NCBI GenBank assembly: GCA_946122785.1
Contig: CAMGYJ010000011.1
Location: forward strand, 25,731,007-25,795,006
Length of the DNA stretch: 64,000 bases
From: Linum tenue
Taxonomy: Eukaryota > Streptophyta > Magnoliopsida > Malpighiales > Linaceae
Direction: 5' to 3'
Below the pieces are notes generated by a model. The model was not told the DNA's origin. It made no database searches and was given only the letters and a program-made list of their open reading frames with translations. Position numbers and translations under genes: made by a program. This document shows positions 22,130 through 35,427 of the stretch, in pieces (position 1 is the stretch's first letter; the number at the start of each line of letters is the position of its first letter).

Positions 22130-23815
22130 CATGTAGCTGGTCAAAGAACCATGTCCAACTTTAGTTGTTCTCTCCTTCAACTAATGCAAATGCCAGGGGG
22201 AAAATCCGCAGATTTCCATCAACACCTGTGGCAATGAGAAGAGTGTCTTTGTACTTCCCAGTAAGAAAAGGTCTATCTACATGCTAAAAAAAATATAATT
22301 AGTACAACTATTACATAGTAAAAAAAAGTTGAACTAGTAGAACATTAATTAGTCCGCAATATACCTGGATCACTAGAATGCAGAAAGCAAACCGGTCAAT
22401 GCATGGCTTGAATGCCCAAAATAGACGATGAAACATCAACTCATTCTGTACTCGAACTTCATCTTCAGTTTGTACATTGTTGTACCATGACACGAAAATA
22501 GTCCCAGGGTTGGACTCCTCCATTGCGACCATTATTCTAGAGAGTAAAGCATATGAGTCGTCTCAATCACCATACACCTCAGTCATGGTCTTTTGCTATC
22601 CATGCCATGCCTTCTTGTACCTGATCGTGTAAGAATGTCGATCCTTCACCTCACTCATGATAGCTTTGATCTTGATATATGGTTGTGCCTCGATCAAGTG
22701 CTTAATGGTTGCACCCATTTTCTTTGCTTTAAGTTGGCGGTGATCCTGGGAAAGTATGGACGAGGAGCAGTTGTGGTTGTTCTCTACTGTACAAATTACC
22801 CAAACACCCTTTCTCTTCGTATTTGCAGCTCATAGTTGCCACATACAACCCTCTCCAGCATTCTTGCATATGACATGTAGTTGTTTGTCGTCCACTTGAA
22901 ATTCCGCTGCATGGCTTCTTCACTAAAAGCATCAGCAACAACGTTCTTCGAAGTGAACGCCATACCCATCTCCAAATTGGTCTTAGGATTGTGTACGGGC
23001 TTTGGGAGAAATTCGGGGGCATTGTGTTGACCATATAACTGATGAGATGGAACCTTTGTGTAGTATGGCGTAGGTGGCGCACGGAACGCCACCTCGTCGT
23101 CTATATCTTCCTTCTCGCTCACTGATCTCAATTCTTCCTCACTTTTCTCGTTGGTGGAGGCGAATAGATAGCTCAGGCCAGGAGGATCATCGTGACCAGC
23201 ACCACCAACATCGTCTTCTCACTCATGCGAAGTATGCCCAGATCGAATGGTATTCTCAATGTTAGCCCACTTTGGCTCCTAAGCAGGCCATTGAACGCCG
23301 TCAGGCTAAACGAATGGCAGGCTCATCATGTTGCAGGTATTCTTTCCATTACATCCCTCCTACAAAACCACCTCCTCCTTATTTTCTTGAACTCTCACCC
23401 CACTCGTACCCTCTTGCAAACCATCATTATAAGAATAATGGTGAGAATGAGTGTCACCGACCTCCTCGGTCTCAACATACACCTCTGCAAGTCGCATCTT
23501 ATTGTCAGATAGGAATTGTAACATCATGGTAACTGCATCATCATCATCATTTATGACAACTTATTCGTACATAACCCCGCCAACACTCATGTTTGGATAT
23601 TGGTAAGTAATTTTACCAACTCTCGTCTGACCGCCCATACAAATCATGTTTGTACAAATGTCATGGAGTTCTTGCCATGTGAATCTGGACTCAATTTCCA
23701 ACATAGTGGATTCACCATCTTCATAATCGATACCAATGTCAAAGTTTGTCAACCGACCATTCCACCGAATAAGAAGCTGGAAGTTCTTGAATTTACACAT
23801 GTATGCAATTTATAA
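22130..23815 (-). pseudogene. Mutator-like (MULE) transposase relic, mudrA type
   Basis: Minus-strand pieces in order: an N-terminal region (about 23815-23561, MCKFKNFQLLIRWNGRL), a mudrA-type DNA-binding region (about 23131-22796, GMAFTSKNVVADAF), a connecting block (about 22740-22560, SEVKDRHSYTIRYKKAW), and the catalytic core (about 22532-22130: FHRLFWAFKPCID, then TGKYKDTLLIATGVDGN and PLAFALVEGENN). These are hallmarks of MULE transposases. Frames change between pieces and stops interrupt them, so no functional enzyme is made. Terminal inverted repeats were not found. Confidence 0.85.
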
Positions 23816-24652
23816 TAAGTAACGATAAGCTTTAATCGAAACATGTACATGATTAGCATTACATTAACATAAGTATACTAAACAAATTCATCTAAAACCA
23901 TAACTAACTAAAACTAGTGCAACTCACTAGATATGTAACCTTGATCGTCGATCGTGAGTCAACTAGAAACTTACGAGGTCAATCAAAGACAAGAAAACTT
24001 CCAAACATCTCGATGAGAATCACAGTCTCGAGTTAGGACATTGCCGACTAGTGGAGCTAAGACAAGTGACTTGTGTTGAAGGGACTCTAAAAAACTTTGC
24101 AAACCATGGACTCTATTTTGGTGCTCATACTTCAAAGGGCTCAAACTTTTGAGCTTCAATTTAGATTTTTCACGCATTTGTTTCACAAGATTAAAGGCTA
24201 TATGCAATTAAGCACTATCTCATGGCTAGAGCAGAAGCGACATCCACTTCTCTATCTAGCCCATGAGGGAAAAGAGGCGTAAAGTGAGGATGGAAGATAG
24301 TAGGAGAAGGTTTGGATGTATGGTCTTTAGCTCACTCTAGACAAAAATTTCCCAAAGTGCACTCTCATCTTTAAGGTCAATCTATGGCGATCGACCTTAA
24401 GTTAATGAAGGGAGGTTAGTCATAGAACAAAAATTCTTGGCTTCCACCATCTTGGTTGCTCCATGAAGCTTTGGGGGAACCCCATTTGAGTGTTGGTGGA
24501 TATCCCCACATGTTGGAGAAGCCATTGGTATCCATGATTACACCTACACAAACAAACAAAAAAACACCTTCAAATGCGAAGGCGAAAAGAAAACAACGCA
24601 AAATGGCTAAATTAACAAACCTAAGCCTTTCCTAATAACCTAGAAGTCCCCT
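23816..24652. other. Non-coding stretch, possibly the residue of an Athila-type interior
   Basis: Lies on the internal side of the minus-strand LTR at 24653-26304. On the minus strand near 24346-24383, TTAAAGATGAGAGTGCACTT followed by TGGGAAA vaguely resembles the post-pol motif of Athila elements (62666-62700). No coding domain recognised. Weak evidence. Confidence 0.3.
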
Positions 24653-26304
24653 TGACTCACTCTAAAGTACTCTCCCAATTGAAGAACAAGTATAACCAAC
24701 GAACGAGTGTCGTATTGTGGAACTAAAGTAATAAAATTATCGAACCGTAGGGTCTCTAGGTGTACCATTACTTCGATTTGGTTTGTTATCTAGCCACACA
24801 ATATTTGAAATTAAGAAACTAAACTACTCTAACAGATACACTAACTAATTGCAAGTTGGGAGATCACTTAGGCATTGATTCCCCCTAGCCACAAACTCGA
24901 TCACTGATTGACGATACTCTAACTTGATTCATTCTACATTCATAATGTGGAGGATTCTTGGCTAGACCTTGAATCTCTATTCGAGCAATCAAGTCCCCTC
25001 TTGAGTCGGATGATTAGATGGTCGTAACATTTTCTAAAACAATCAATCAAGGCATTCAGTTCTAGACACCCTCTAATGGGTGAGGTCCTCACACACTACA
25101 AATCAACAAATCGTCTCACATCATTTTATTGATCCCCCTACTTCCAATCCAAAGTGCTCTAATTGACCTTATTAGATATTCTCTCTTGTAGATCAATAGC
25201 AAAATCAATTAATCTTGATCAAGGAATAATTGAACATAAAACATGCTTAGATTGGATATGAACTCAAGAATATCAAGATAGAGTAGTCATACAATCATTC
25301 AATCAAACTACCACCTGGCTAGGGTTCATCAAAACATAAGTTAAGGAGAACTATTCCATAGGGAGGAAAGAGAATTTAGTATAAAGCTCAGGATCTTCAA
25401 TTTTCATGTCTAGGCTTGATATTCGAGGTCCAATGGTGATGGGTACCTCAAAATTAGCTCCAAGAACCCTCCTATATCGCTCTTTCTCTCTTTGAAACCC
25501 CCCGGGGGGTTTTGGCTGGAAAAACTCGGGTCTCCCTCTTCTGAAAAGTTGCAGAAAACTACCCGAGACAACGCACTCATCATGGCCATAGTCACGGTCA
25601 TGACACAGGGCGTGACCTGTGCAAAATGCGTCGGTTCACTTCGTTTATAGGTGAAATTCACAATTTTATGTTATAGTCACAGCCAAGCGGTGATTTTTGC
25701 AAGCCAGTCCGCGACTTATGCTTTCCCTACTGATTTTTTGAGCATCTCACTGCCTGTTTGTCAAATGCCACTGCCCAGGCTGCGAGTTGTGCAACTCGGC
25801 TCATGACTTGTGCACAACCTCTTCGTTTTGACCTCTAAGGGGTCGTTTGGATTGAGTATTTAGGTGTGTTATGTGGGGTCAAATAACACAAAATCTGTTA
25901 TTTGACCCCAAATAACATGTTTGGCTGACAAAAAGTGGGATGCGTTATTTGGATGTAGTGTTTTGCCAAATAACAGGTTTTAGACCAAATAACACAAAAA
26001 GTGTTGTTTGCCAAATACTTGGGAGGGGGCAGGTATTTGCCAAATAACAAGTTTGAGACCAAATATCACATACCAAATAACAGGTTTTATATTATGTGGT
26101 ATTTGTGTGGTAATTGGCCCCAAACAACAAGTTTATCAAATACTCAATCCAAACGACCCCTAATTGCCCCAGAACTCGCTCCTAAATTTCTCCCATGTAT
26201 CAGGACCTGAAAGATGACAAACTAAACACAACCTAGATTAAGATAGGTTGAAGAATGAGTATTTCAAATCCAACCCAACAAAACCACGTACACCCTTATT
26301 AGCA
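24653..26304 (-). repeat. Athila-type LTR, degenerate, carrying a MITE
   Basis: Parallel in layout to the copy A LTR: CTTGACTCACTC at its 3' end (24651), a leader with GGATTCCCCCTAG-type and GGGTTCATC text, a CATGTATCAGGACCTGAAAG stretch at about 26193 equivalent to the one beside the copy A U3 array, and a TG end at 26304. About 1330 bp without the MITE. The primer binding site beyond 24653 is unrecognisable and no partner LTR was found. Confidence 0.65.
25839..26160. mobile_element. Tourist-type (PIF/Harbinger) MITE, 322 bp
   Basis: Ends GGGGTCGTTTGGATTGAGTA and its reverse complement at 26141-26160; flanked by TAA at 25836-25838 and 26161-26163. The TIR text and 3-bp TSD are those of the Tourist/PIF group. 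Inserted in the LTR at 24653-26304. Confidence 0.9.
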
Positions 26305-28100
26305 AACTAAATATTTTTACAGTGAAGCAGAGAATACACCAGTTTTATGCTTATATGTTTCTGATGCCCACGGAGAAGAAGGCAATGATGGTCAATACTG
26401 CTAGAACATTTAAGGCCAAGGACATGTTGATATAAATTTCATCACTCAAGATCCCCAAAAAAAGGTAGTCACAAGGAGGTTACAACAACTATCAAAGCTA
26501 CAATCAAAATCAACCTCAAGTGCCACATGGTCAATGGTCGGTCCCTGAGGTAAAGAAACCAGAAGACTAACTGAAGATTATATCTACAAATTCACCTTAT
26601 ATTCATGACCAATGATGGAACAAAAAACCCAGTCCCCTAGATTCGAGAACAAACCACTATATAAGAAGCAAGGAGAAAACTCTTATGGTGAACAATCTAC
26701 TAGACTAAAAAAAAAAATGGCAGCCATAACATATGGACTGCATGCTAAATTCCAAAACATAAATGTCATTTTGCAACATTGATTGATGCACTACCTGAAA
26801 AGCCTCAAGGAAATCTTCCTATTAATACTCAGAAGAATCCAAAGAATGAGGAGGTAAAGGAAATTTTGACAATATTAGCAGCATCCCAAACGTGCTTGGA
26901 CAAGGAAGAAAAAGATGAGCAGATTCCAAAAAGGATGGCCACCTTTGAAGAAGACACTCGATACCATCCTCTCTTCCATAATTTGTTAGAAGCTCTGGAA
27001 GGAGATGACGTTGCCATACCACTATTGAAGAGCATCATTCATGAAAACCCCAAAAGAGAAACTCGAGATACTTCTTGAGAAAGAAGAAGAAGAAGAAGAA
27101 GAAGAAGAAGAAGAAGAAATCTCCATCAAATCAACTATTTGGGATATGAAAACTTATTCTAGTTGACGAGCAAAACGAAAATCATGGTTATTGCACGATC
27201 AAGTGTCTCTTAGACGATCATCATCCGGAAAAGGGACTGATTTATCTTGGTACAAGCATCAATATCCTACTACTTCAACACTATGAAGACATGGGTCTAG
27301 CTGACATGGAAGAAGTTAATATGGATATCAAACAAGTAGATGACAACCAATGTCACACTCTTGGGATGATAAGAGGATTGAGTACTAAAATCGAGGCTTT
27401 CATTTTATGATTATGTGGTGATTGACATGCATGGAGATGGATGACCCAAACTCTTTTATATTTGGGAGACAATTCCTAGCAACTGCTGGTGCAAAGTTCG
27501 ATGCGGTAAAGGGAGAACTAACTTTGCAAATAAGAAATATCATACACAAAGTTGAAAGGCCCAAACCAGCCAAACCTCTTGATCAAGTGACCAGTGATAA
27601 CGATTTTGAAGAATCTGAACTAGAACCAAAGATGGAGGTCAAGAAAAGATCAGCTGATGAATTTTTAAACAAGCATCTCATCAAGGTCGACAATTTCAAG
27701 ATGAAGTTTGAGGAGACGAATTAGATCCAGTTCTACCGGTTCCATATTGGAGTTTAACTAAGATGACTATTAAATTAGCAAGTAAGAAGCCCAAGAAGGT
27801 GCTAGAACAAATCGAAGAACTGGATTATACCGCTTAGAAAGAATATCAGGCTTTTGAACTTCTTTATTAGCAGCGTGGATTCAATCCACAATATTATGGA
27901 CCATTAACAGAGAAAATTAGCGAATGGGGCATTGGATGGACTTCATAGCCTGATTGGCTACCAAACTAAATGGATCATAGCTATACCTAGCTCGAATGCA
28001 TAAAATAGAGAGCTTCATGGGAGGTGGCACATTTCTATCTTCAAACATAACGACAATAAATAAAAGTGCTACTATGGAGGCAGCCCAAATTTCTACGTTT
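26305..28100 (+). pseudogene. Athila-type gag-protease remnant with pol deleted
   Basis: On the plus strand, KPQGNLPINTQKNPK at about 26800 fits the gag-protease junction of Athila-like polyproteins, and DDPNSFIFGRQFLATAGAKF at about 27440 is the protease C-terminal block (compare [15 protein letters not shown] in copy C). The next recognisable piece is CGACAATAAATAAAAGTGCT with GGAGGCAGCCC at 28051-28090, equivalent to the post-pol motif of copy C at 62666-62700. Reverse transcriptase, RNase H and integrase are absent between them. Stops and frameshifts throughout. Confidence 0.65.
27081..27119. repeat. GAA microsatellite
   Basis: About 13 uninterrupted GAA units inside the gypsy remnant. 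Confidence 0.95.
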
Positions 28101-29051
28101 TCTTTTATTTATTTACTTGTAAAATTTTGTTACTCATTGGAGACATGCTTAATATTAGTTATCATTTGGATAGATGAAATAATTTGATGGAGAATTAGAA
28201 ATTTTCCAATGGGAATGAAGAATTCTGTAAAGAACTTGATGTTGAGGTTCGAGCAGAGTGTATGCATGATGACCTTGATGCCAAATAATTTTTAACTAAA
28301 GCTTGCATACATGCATAGAACCTTCTCTTCATGTGGTGTTTGATTATGATTAGGTTTGCTTTATTTTGAGTTGATACAATTTGTGAATTTGGAGCATGAT
28401 AATGTCCAAGTTATGGCCTAGAAATTGGAAGGGGTTTTCCATAGTCTTCACCTTGTAGCATGGAGTAGAACAATCACTCAACTTAGTAGTTGTTCCACAT
28501 TGATCACAAATTCGTAGGTTGGTGAAGCAGAGAGTAATATGGCTTTTGGTGCTACCTTATTTAGTTTGGAGGACGTTTTAATGTTTCTCTTTTATAATTT
28601 TCTTTTTACTGTGAGACATTTTTAGGCATCGGCGGATCTAGGGGGGTCACGGCCCATCCTTTCTCTGGGACCAGAGTTAGTATAACATTTATACATTATT
28701 TTGATTTCAGATTTGGCCCAATGTTATTTGACAATAAGATTTTGTGTAACTCGAAAAATGATCCAATTACCGATCCACTCTGATAAAACCTAAAAGTGTA
28801 AAACGTTATAAACTAAAAGTATTAATTTTTATTGAAATAAGAATCCTCTAAACTACAAAAAGTCCACCCTTCTCTGCCAAAACTAAAAAAATTGCCACAA
28901 TTCCCAAAACAAAATCAAAACGAGGACAAATTCATGCGCCAGTCCATTGGGCGCTGGTTTTCTTTCATCACATTGACCATTCTCTCTAATAAGTACAGTC
29001 ATCCTTTCTTCGTCGGCCTGCCATCCTTACTCTGATTGTCCAGTAGCTAGT
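28101..29051. other. Intergenic stretch, mostly unrecognised
   Basis: Probably post-pol text of the preceding Athila remnant in its first part. CGGCGGATCTAGGGGGG at about 28630 resembles a hAT-type end, but no partner end or TSD was found. It ends in CATTT at 29052-29056, the target-site copy of the Tat element. Confidence 0.4.
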
Positions 29052-29056
29052 CATTT

Positions 29057-30998
29057 TGTTTTCCGGCGAGGAAAATCTGGTGTTTGAACTCAATGAATGC
29101 ACCTCGACTTCTTGAACAACGAAAATCAAAACCATTCACTCCTCTCTGAACAATCTACGAACGAGGGTATTTGATGTTTTTTATAGTTTTTTTGGGAACA
29201 AAGCTAAGCTAATTACACCTACTCCTATGGAGGTTCAACGAGAGCTCCAGAAACTAAAAGTTATGGCTAATTTGCAGAGAAAATGATAAATTTTGACATT
29301 GTGCATCAAATGTTTGGTTATGGAACCCTTGCGTCATCTTCCTTTCCCCTATTTATAGCCATAACTTGTAACCGCCTCTTGGTAATCGCTGCTCTGCTAG
29401 GTGCTTGACGTAGCTTGCTTGACCCCTTGATTGTCTTGCATGCTTGCCACTTGATACCTTGCACCTTGATGACTTCACTTGATAGCTAGCCCCTTGTGCC
29501 ATAGAGGTGTCTTGCTTGGTGAGTGAGGGCTTCACGCTTGATGGTACACATGCTAACCATCCTGACATTACGTCATGCTTGTCACTAGGGTGCTTGGGAG
29601 TTTGATGGATGCTCACTGACCCCCTTGGTGTGACATCATGCTTGCAGGGTCTTGACAAGGTGGTCTACCATATGATGATATACATGGTTGACACTTAGAA
29701 ATTCAATGGCCTTAATTATCTATCGGGTACCCTGCACGACTACAAGGTCTAGCATGCATGACTACTTGGCATGAGGGTGCTTCGTGCCTACCTCCTTGGC
29801 CTAACATCATGTTTGGTACCCTAGTGCTTGATAGGAGGGTATGCAACCTGCTTGAGGGGTGGGTGGCGAGGTCTTGATACTTAGCCAAATTCCATCCCCA
29901 CTGTGTCTACACCTTTTATACGATGTCATGCTTGACACCTAGTGCTTGGTATGTGGAAGCTACTACTTGATTGCGGGGCAGGTTAGTAGTGAGACCTCGA
30001 CAATCTTTCCTTCTTCTCCCACCACGTCTAGGGGTACTCGTGATGGCGCTTCTTGCACGACATCATCCTTGACACCCTAGCGCAAGGTAGGTAGGCCACA
30101 TGGTACTTGGTGCTTGACCTCCCTTGCTTGACATCATGTTTCACCCCACTTGGACGATGTCATGCTTGACCCCTCTTGTATTGTAGTACATGGTAGGTGG
30201 TTGAGAGAAAACTCCATACTTAGTCGAATCTCATCCCCATTGTGACTCTAGGGTAGGTGAGTGGTGAGATATCACTACCACGTCTAGGGGTACTCGTGAA
30301 TTGTGATGGCGCTCCTTGCAAGACATCATGCTTGACACCCTAGCGCAAGGTAGGTAGACAACATAGTGCTTGACCCCACTTGCATGACATCATGCTTGAC
30401 CCCCCTGGGATGATGCCATGCTTGACCCCCCTAGTGGTTGGTTCTCAACACTTAGCCAAATTTTGCCTTTCTTTGCCACCACGTTCTAGGGACTCGCATT
30501 GGCCTTCTTCCCTTGCCACGTCTATAGGTAGTTGATATCACCCTCTTTGCACAGCTTAATGCTTGATACCTGAGTGCAAGGTAGGTAGGCGACTAGACCC
30601 CCTTGCATCCCACCATACTCGACTCACCTAGGAAGATGTCATGCTTGACCACCCTTGGAAGACCTCATGTTGGACCCCCCCCCCTTGTACAGTAGAACAT
30701 GGTAGGTGGTCGGTCGATAAGAGTCTTGATACTTAGCCAAATTTCGCCTCCATCATGCCAACTTGGGTGGTTGATGTTGAAGGGTGTCAACGCTGGCGCT
30801 TGACCCCTCTTGCATGACATGTGGGTCTTTGGTGGGTCAAATGGTGTGTGTTGATGTATTTGGTATGAAGCCCAAAATACCATCACTTAGGCCCAACTTA
30901 AACCAATTTAATTAATATGCTTAATTTAGCTTTATAAATCACTACCACTCCTTGAAAATAATCAATGTGCTATCAAGTGATTTTTTTAGTGGTAAACA
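29057..30998 (-). repeat. 3' LTR of the Tat element, 1942 bp
   Basis: On the minus strand it begins TGTTTACCACTAAA and ends at 29057 with ACA. A short G-rich polypurine tract (minus strand TTGGGGGGATT, 30999-31009) adjoins it. The interior is a long set of degenerate repeats of words such as GACATCATGCTTGAC. Confidence 0.92.
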
Positions 30999-31476
30999 AA
31001 TCCCCCCAACTACTTAGTGCATAAGAATTATGGACTAACTAGTTAACATCAACTACACCACTAAAAAATTGCTCGTTGGTTTTGTTGATAAAAACCAAAA
31101 TGCACTAAGCCACCCATGCACCTTATTCAACCGTAGTTAGCATTGGCCTTGAAAATTAAAAGTCCAAAATCAATTACTGCCTCAATTATTCTATCCCAAC
31201 ATATCCTTCATGTCATGACTAGCTACTCAAGCCATGCTTCCTTACGAGGGTATCATGCCATGCCTTAGGGTGTGAGAGGCTTGACGTGCCGACCACCATG
31301 GTGGCCTACTAACATTGAACCCCTTGACACCCCACGTCCCAAAGAGAAGGTACATAAGGTTTAAGATACTTAACATTGATCAATTGATCATGAAAAACAC
31401 CATCTAAATCTTTTAACAAATAGGCTCCATTGGGTCGGGTGGCATGGACAATGAAGGGTCCACGCCAGTTGGGTGA

Positions 31477-34400
31477 TCATTTGCCAAACTTGGGATCTTT
31501 ATCCCCAATGGGTAAGTGTAATTTCCATACTAGCTCTCCTTCTTCAAAAGACTTATGCTTAACCCTCTGGTTGTAAGAGCGTGCCACCTTATCCTTTTGC
31601 ACCCTTATGTTATCGAGTGCTTTGAGTTGAAGCTCATCAAGATCACACAATTCCAACATCATGGACTCATACTACTCTGAGGGTGTTAGATCATGTTGCA
31701 TCATGTACCTCAAAGACTTGACTGTTATTTCGAGTGGCAGGAAAGCCTCATGTTCATATGTCAGAGAGAAAGGGATTACCTTTGTACTTCTACGTGGTGA
31801 CATCCGATATGCCCATAAGGCTTCCGGCAAGACTTCATACCACTTCCTCGGGTTATCTTCAATCATCTTAGATAATATACCCTTCACTACCTTGTTAGAT
31901 GCTTCAGCTTGACCATTGGCTTGAGCATAGTAAGGACTGGAGTGTATGATCTTGATGTCGTGTTCTTCGGCAAAAGCCATCACTTACCCTCCCGTGAACA
32001 CGGTACCCTGGTCAGTTGTTATGGTGGCTGGCAAGTCGAACCGGTGTATTATATTCTCTTTGATGAACTTGATGATTTCTCCTTACTTAACCACTGTCAT
32101 TGGCTTGGCTTCCACCCACTTGGTGAAGTAATCAGTGCCAAGATGACCAATGTATGTCTATCAGAAGATGGTGGATAAATCTTCCCAATTAAGTCCATGG
32201 CCCATCCAAAGAAAGGTCGAGGCTTGATGATAGACTTCAAGTCAATGGGCGTGGCTCTCTGCATCATCCATGTCGTTGACAAGCCTCACACCCCTTAGCA
32301 AAAGCGGCACAATCTTCTCCGATGGATGGCTAGTAGTACCCATACCATTAGAGTACCCATCTCATAGAAGGGTCTGCTTGATGAGCACCACATATCCCTT
32401 CATGAACCACACCCATGAGTTGTAGGGCCTCCTTGCCCCCCAAGCACTTCAATAGCAAACTGTCTGGTCTCCTTTTGAACAAGACCTCATCCAACAAGAC
32501 ATAGTTCCTTGCCTTGAATTTGATGGCCCGATCCACATCCCTTGTTGGATTCTTCAAGTATGCTGTCAAGGGGGTACGCCAATCATTGGCATCCTCTTCA
32601 ATTGTAAACACATCTACCTTTGCTAAAGTCCCTCATGTAGTGGGTTAAGCGTTCGCACAAAATTTGCTCTCCTCCTTCATGAGCAAACTCTTTGAACCCC
32701 GAAGCTAGTTGTGCTAAGTAGTTGGCCTTGCCATTGTCCTGGCAATGAACATACTTGATGGAGACATTATCAAAGTGGGTAATTAATATTTAGACATAAT
32801 CAATATATGTCTCTAGTATGCAATTGATGCATCGAAATCCACCAAGTACTTGGTAGACTACCAGTTGGGAGTCCCCTTTGATGTTAACACTTTTGACTTT
32901 CAAGTCAACAAGCATCTCCAACCCCGCCACTAAAGCCTCATACTCGAATTGATTGTTAGTTCATGGGAGATCAAGAGTAAAGGCAAAGTGCATGGCATCC
33001 CCTGATGGGGAAGTGAATTCCACGCCAGCACCCACCCCAGAACGTGTCTTTGATCCATCAAAGTATAAGTTCCAAGGGGCCTCCTGCGCCATGTCTATTT
33101 CTACCAGCTCCGCTGGCACATCCACACATGGGTGGTCAGCTAAAAAGTCGACCAATTGGCCCTTGATGGCCTTCTGAGGCACATATCGCAAATTGAACTC
33201 AGATAGTGCAAGTGTCCACTTACCAATCCTCCCATGGATGATTGGTCAGGACAACATGTACTTTATTATATCAGTCTTACATATGAGTTGCACTTGAATA
33301 GGCATCAAGTAGTACCTTAGCTTCATACAAGAAAAATACAAGGCTAAACAAAGCTTCCCTACAGGGGAGTACTTTTGTTCTGCCTCGTTTAAAAACCTAC
33401 TTAAGCAGCACACTGCTTGTTCATGGCCAGAGTCAGCATCTTGAACCAACAGACACGCTACAGAGGTGTTAGTGGCTGAAAGGTACAGCTTCAACGGCTG
33501 ACGTGGGATTGAAGAGTTGAGTACCGACGAGGTTTCCATGTACTTCTTAATTTCATCAAAGGCTTGTTGATGCTCTTGACTCCACAAGAACTCATCTTCT
33601 TGCTTCAGCTTCAACAAAGAACAGAAGACTTGGTTTCAGCCAACACAATTCGAGATGAAACGTCGAATGTAGTTAACTTGGCCGAGGAACCTTTGAAGCT
33701 CTTTCTTATTACTTGGTGGCATGGCCTCAATGATGGCCTTGGTTTTGCTCTTATCAACCTCATTGCCACGTTGGCTCACAAGGAACCATAAGAAGTCACC
33801 TGCAGACACACCAAATGCACACTTAAGTGGATTTAGCTTCAAGTTATAGCCTCTCATACGTTAGAAGGCAATGTGAAGATGAGATAAGTGTTTACTTGTT
33901 ACCTTAGACTTGACAACAATGTCATCCACATTAACTTCAACCAACTCACCAATCAAGTCATGAAAGATAGCATTCATGGCTCGTTGGTAAGTGGCACCGG
34001 CATTCTTCAACCCGAAGGTCATGACAAGCCACTCATAGCACCCTATGGCTCCTGGACACCTGAATGTGGTCTTGTGGATGTCTTCCTCAGCCAAGTGGAT
34101 CTGATTATAGCACGATAACAATCCATGAAAGAAAAGATCATATACCTAGTCACTACATCAAGCAACATATCAACAACTGGCATGTCGTATTCATCCTTAG
34201 AAGTGACTAAGTTTAAATTTCTAAAATCAACACACACACACACACACACACGTATCTTGTCATTCTTCTTTATGACTAGCAGTACGTTAGATAACCACTC
34301 CACATACCTGGCTGGCCTAATGAATCCAGCCTTCAACAATCTTTCAATTTCTTTCTTAATGTCTTGCAATACCTCATAAGAAAACCGTCTAGGCGGCTGT

Positions 34401-35427
34401 TTAAAGGGTTTGAAACCATCGCTAATTGATAATCTATGCTCTACTAACTTTCTGCCTAGACCAGGCATCTCATGATAATCCCATGCAAAACAATCCTTAA
34501 ATTCTTTTAACAAACTAATTAATTCATACCTCTCGGCTTCGGGGAGCATGGCACTGATGAAAGTAGGATGTGGGTAGTCCTCGGTGCCAATATTGATATC
34601 CTCCAACACATCACGTGATGTCATAGACCTCTGGTCTTCTCCAGCTATACCCGGTACCTCGCCTTCTTCAGGCAGGTCATCTTCAGGCACACAGTCAGCC
34701 ATCAACACTGCTTCCTCGCAAGCTAACCTATGTTCGCATTGATAGATGGCTAACTTCTCCAACAAGGCTGTCACTTCGGCCTTGCCCACCACCTCATCTC
34801 GAAGTGGTCTACTCATCATTGATACTTGTTTCAGCTTTAGGTGGACCATCCAAGGCAATCATAGATGGTCTCACAATGTCGGAAAGGGATTGAGGCATGC
34901 CTTGCTCAATACCTTAGCACTTGATAGTACCACTGTGCACGATCCTCTATCCATACTCCTCACATTTAGAGGCCCGAAGTCTCCATGATAGAGTGGAGCC
35001 TCGGCCACATTAGCACCAACTACAAAGGGCTTGTTGTCTGCTGGTACTACCTCCACCGCTCCTTCTTCATTCCAAAACATCAAACACTGATGGAGTGAGG
35101 ATGGAACACACTTGTTGGCATGGTCCAATCCCATCCCAACAAGGCGTTGTAGCTTATCGCCCCATCCACCATAAAGAAAGCACACATTTTCTCTTAACTA
35201 CCAACTCCAACTAGTACTGGTAGTATCCCTCTTGGCGATGTTGATCCCCCATTGAAGCTAGTAATGAAGATCTCAGTGGGAATCAAATCACTTATAGTCT
35301 TTACCAATTTTCTTAACAGCCTAGTGGGCATGACATTGACAGCGGCTCCATTGTCAACAAGAATTCTTGACATCGGCATACAATCCAACCTAGCCTTGAT
35401 ATAGAGGGGCCTTAAATTCCTTAACAT
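31477..35427 (-). pseudogene. Tat-lineage pol region: protease, RT, two RNase H domains, integrase, broken
   Basis: In minus-strand order: protease (35427-35194, ILVDNGAAVNVMP), reverse transcriptase (34858-33861: EIERLLKAGFIRPARYVEWL, VDFRNLNLVTSKDEYDMP, VMTFGLKNAGATYQRAMN, and VNVDD where YVDD is usual), RNase H (33617-33246, CLSRFLNEAEQKYSPVGKL), a second archaeal-type RNase H (about 33100-32760, WNLYFDGSKTRSGVGAG), and integrase (about 32611-31477, with SSPYYAQANGQAEASNK near its end). Frameshifts and stops separate most pieces; for example the RT frame changes near 34120 and the second RNase H has a stop near 32961. A dinucleotide repeat has lengthened the RT coding sequence at 34230-34251. 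Confidence 0.88.

Noticed and set aside
28621..28760. A hAT element starting at CGGCGGATCTAGGGGGG
   Set aside because: No matching right end or 8-bp TSD found; left as an unassigned scrap.
29057..30998. Satellite DNA, suggested by the repeated words
   Set aside because: The same block recurs at 38554-40444 in the same orientation with TG...CA ends and a TSD, so it is an LTR.
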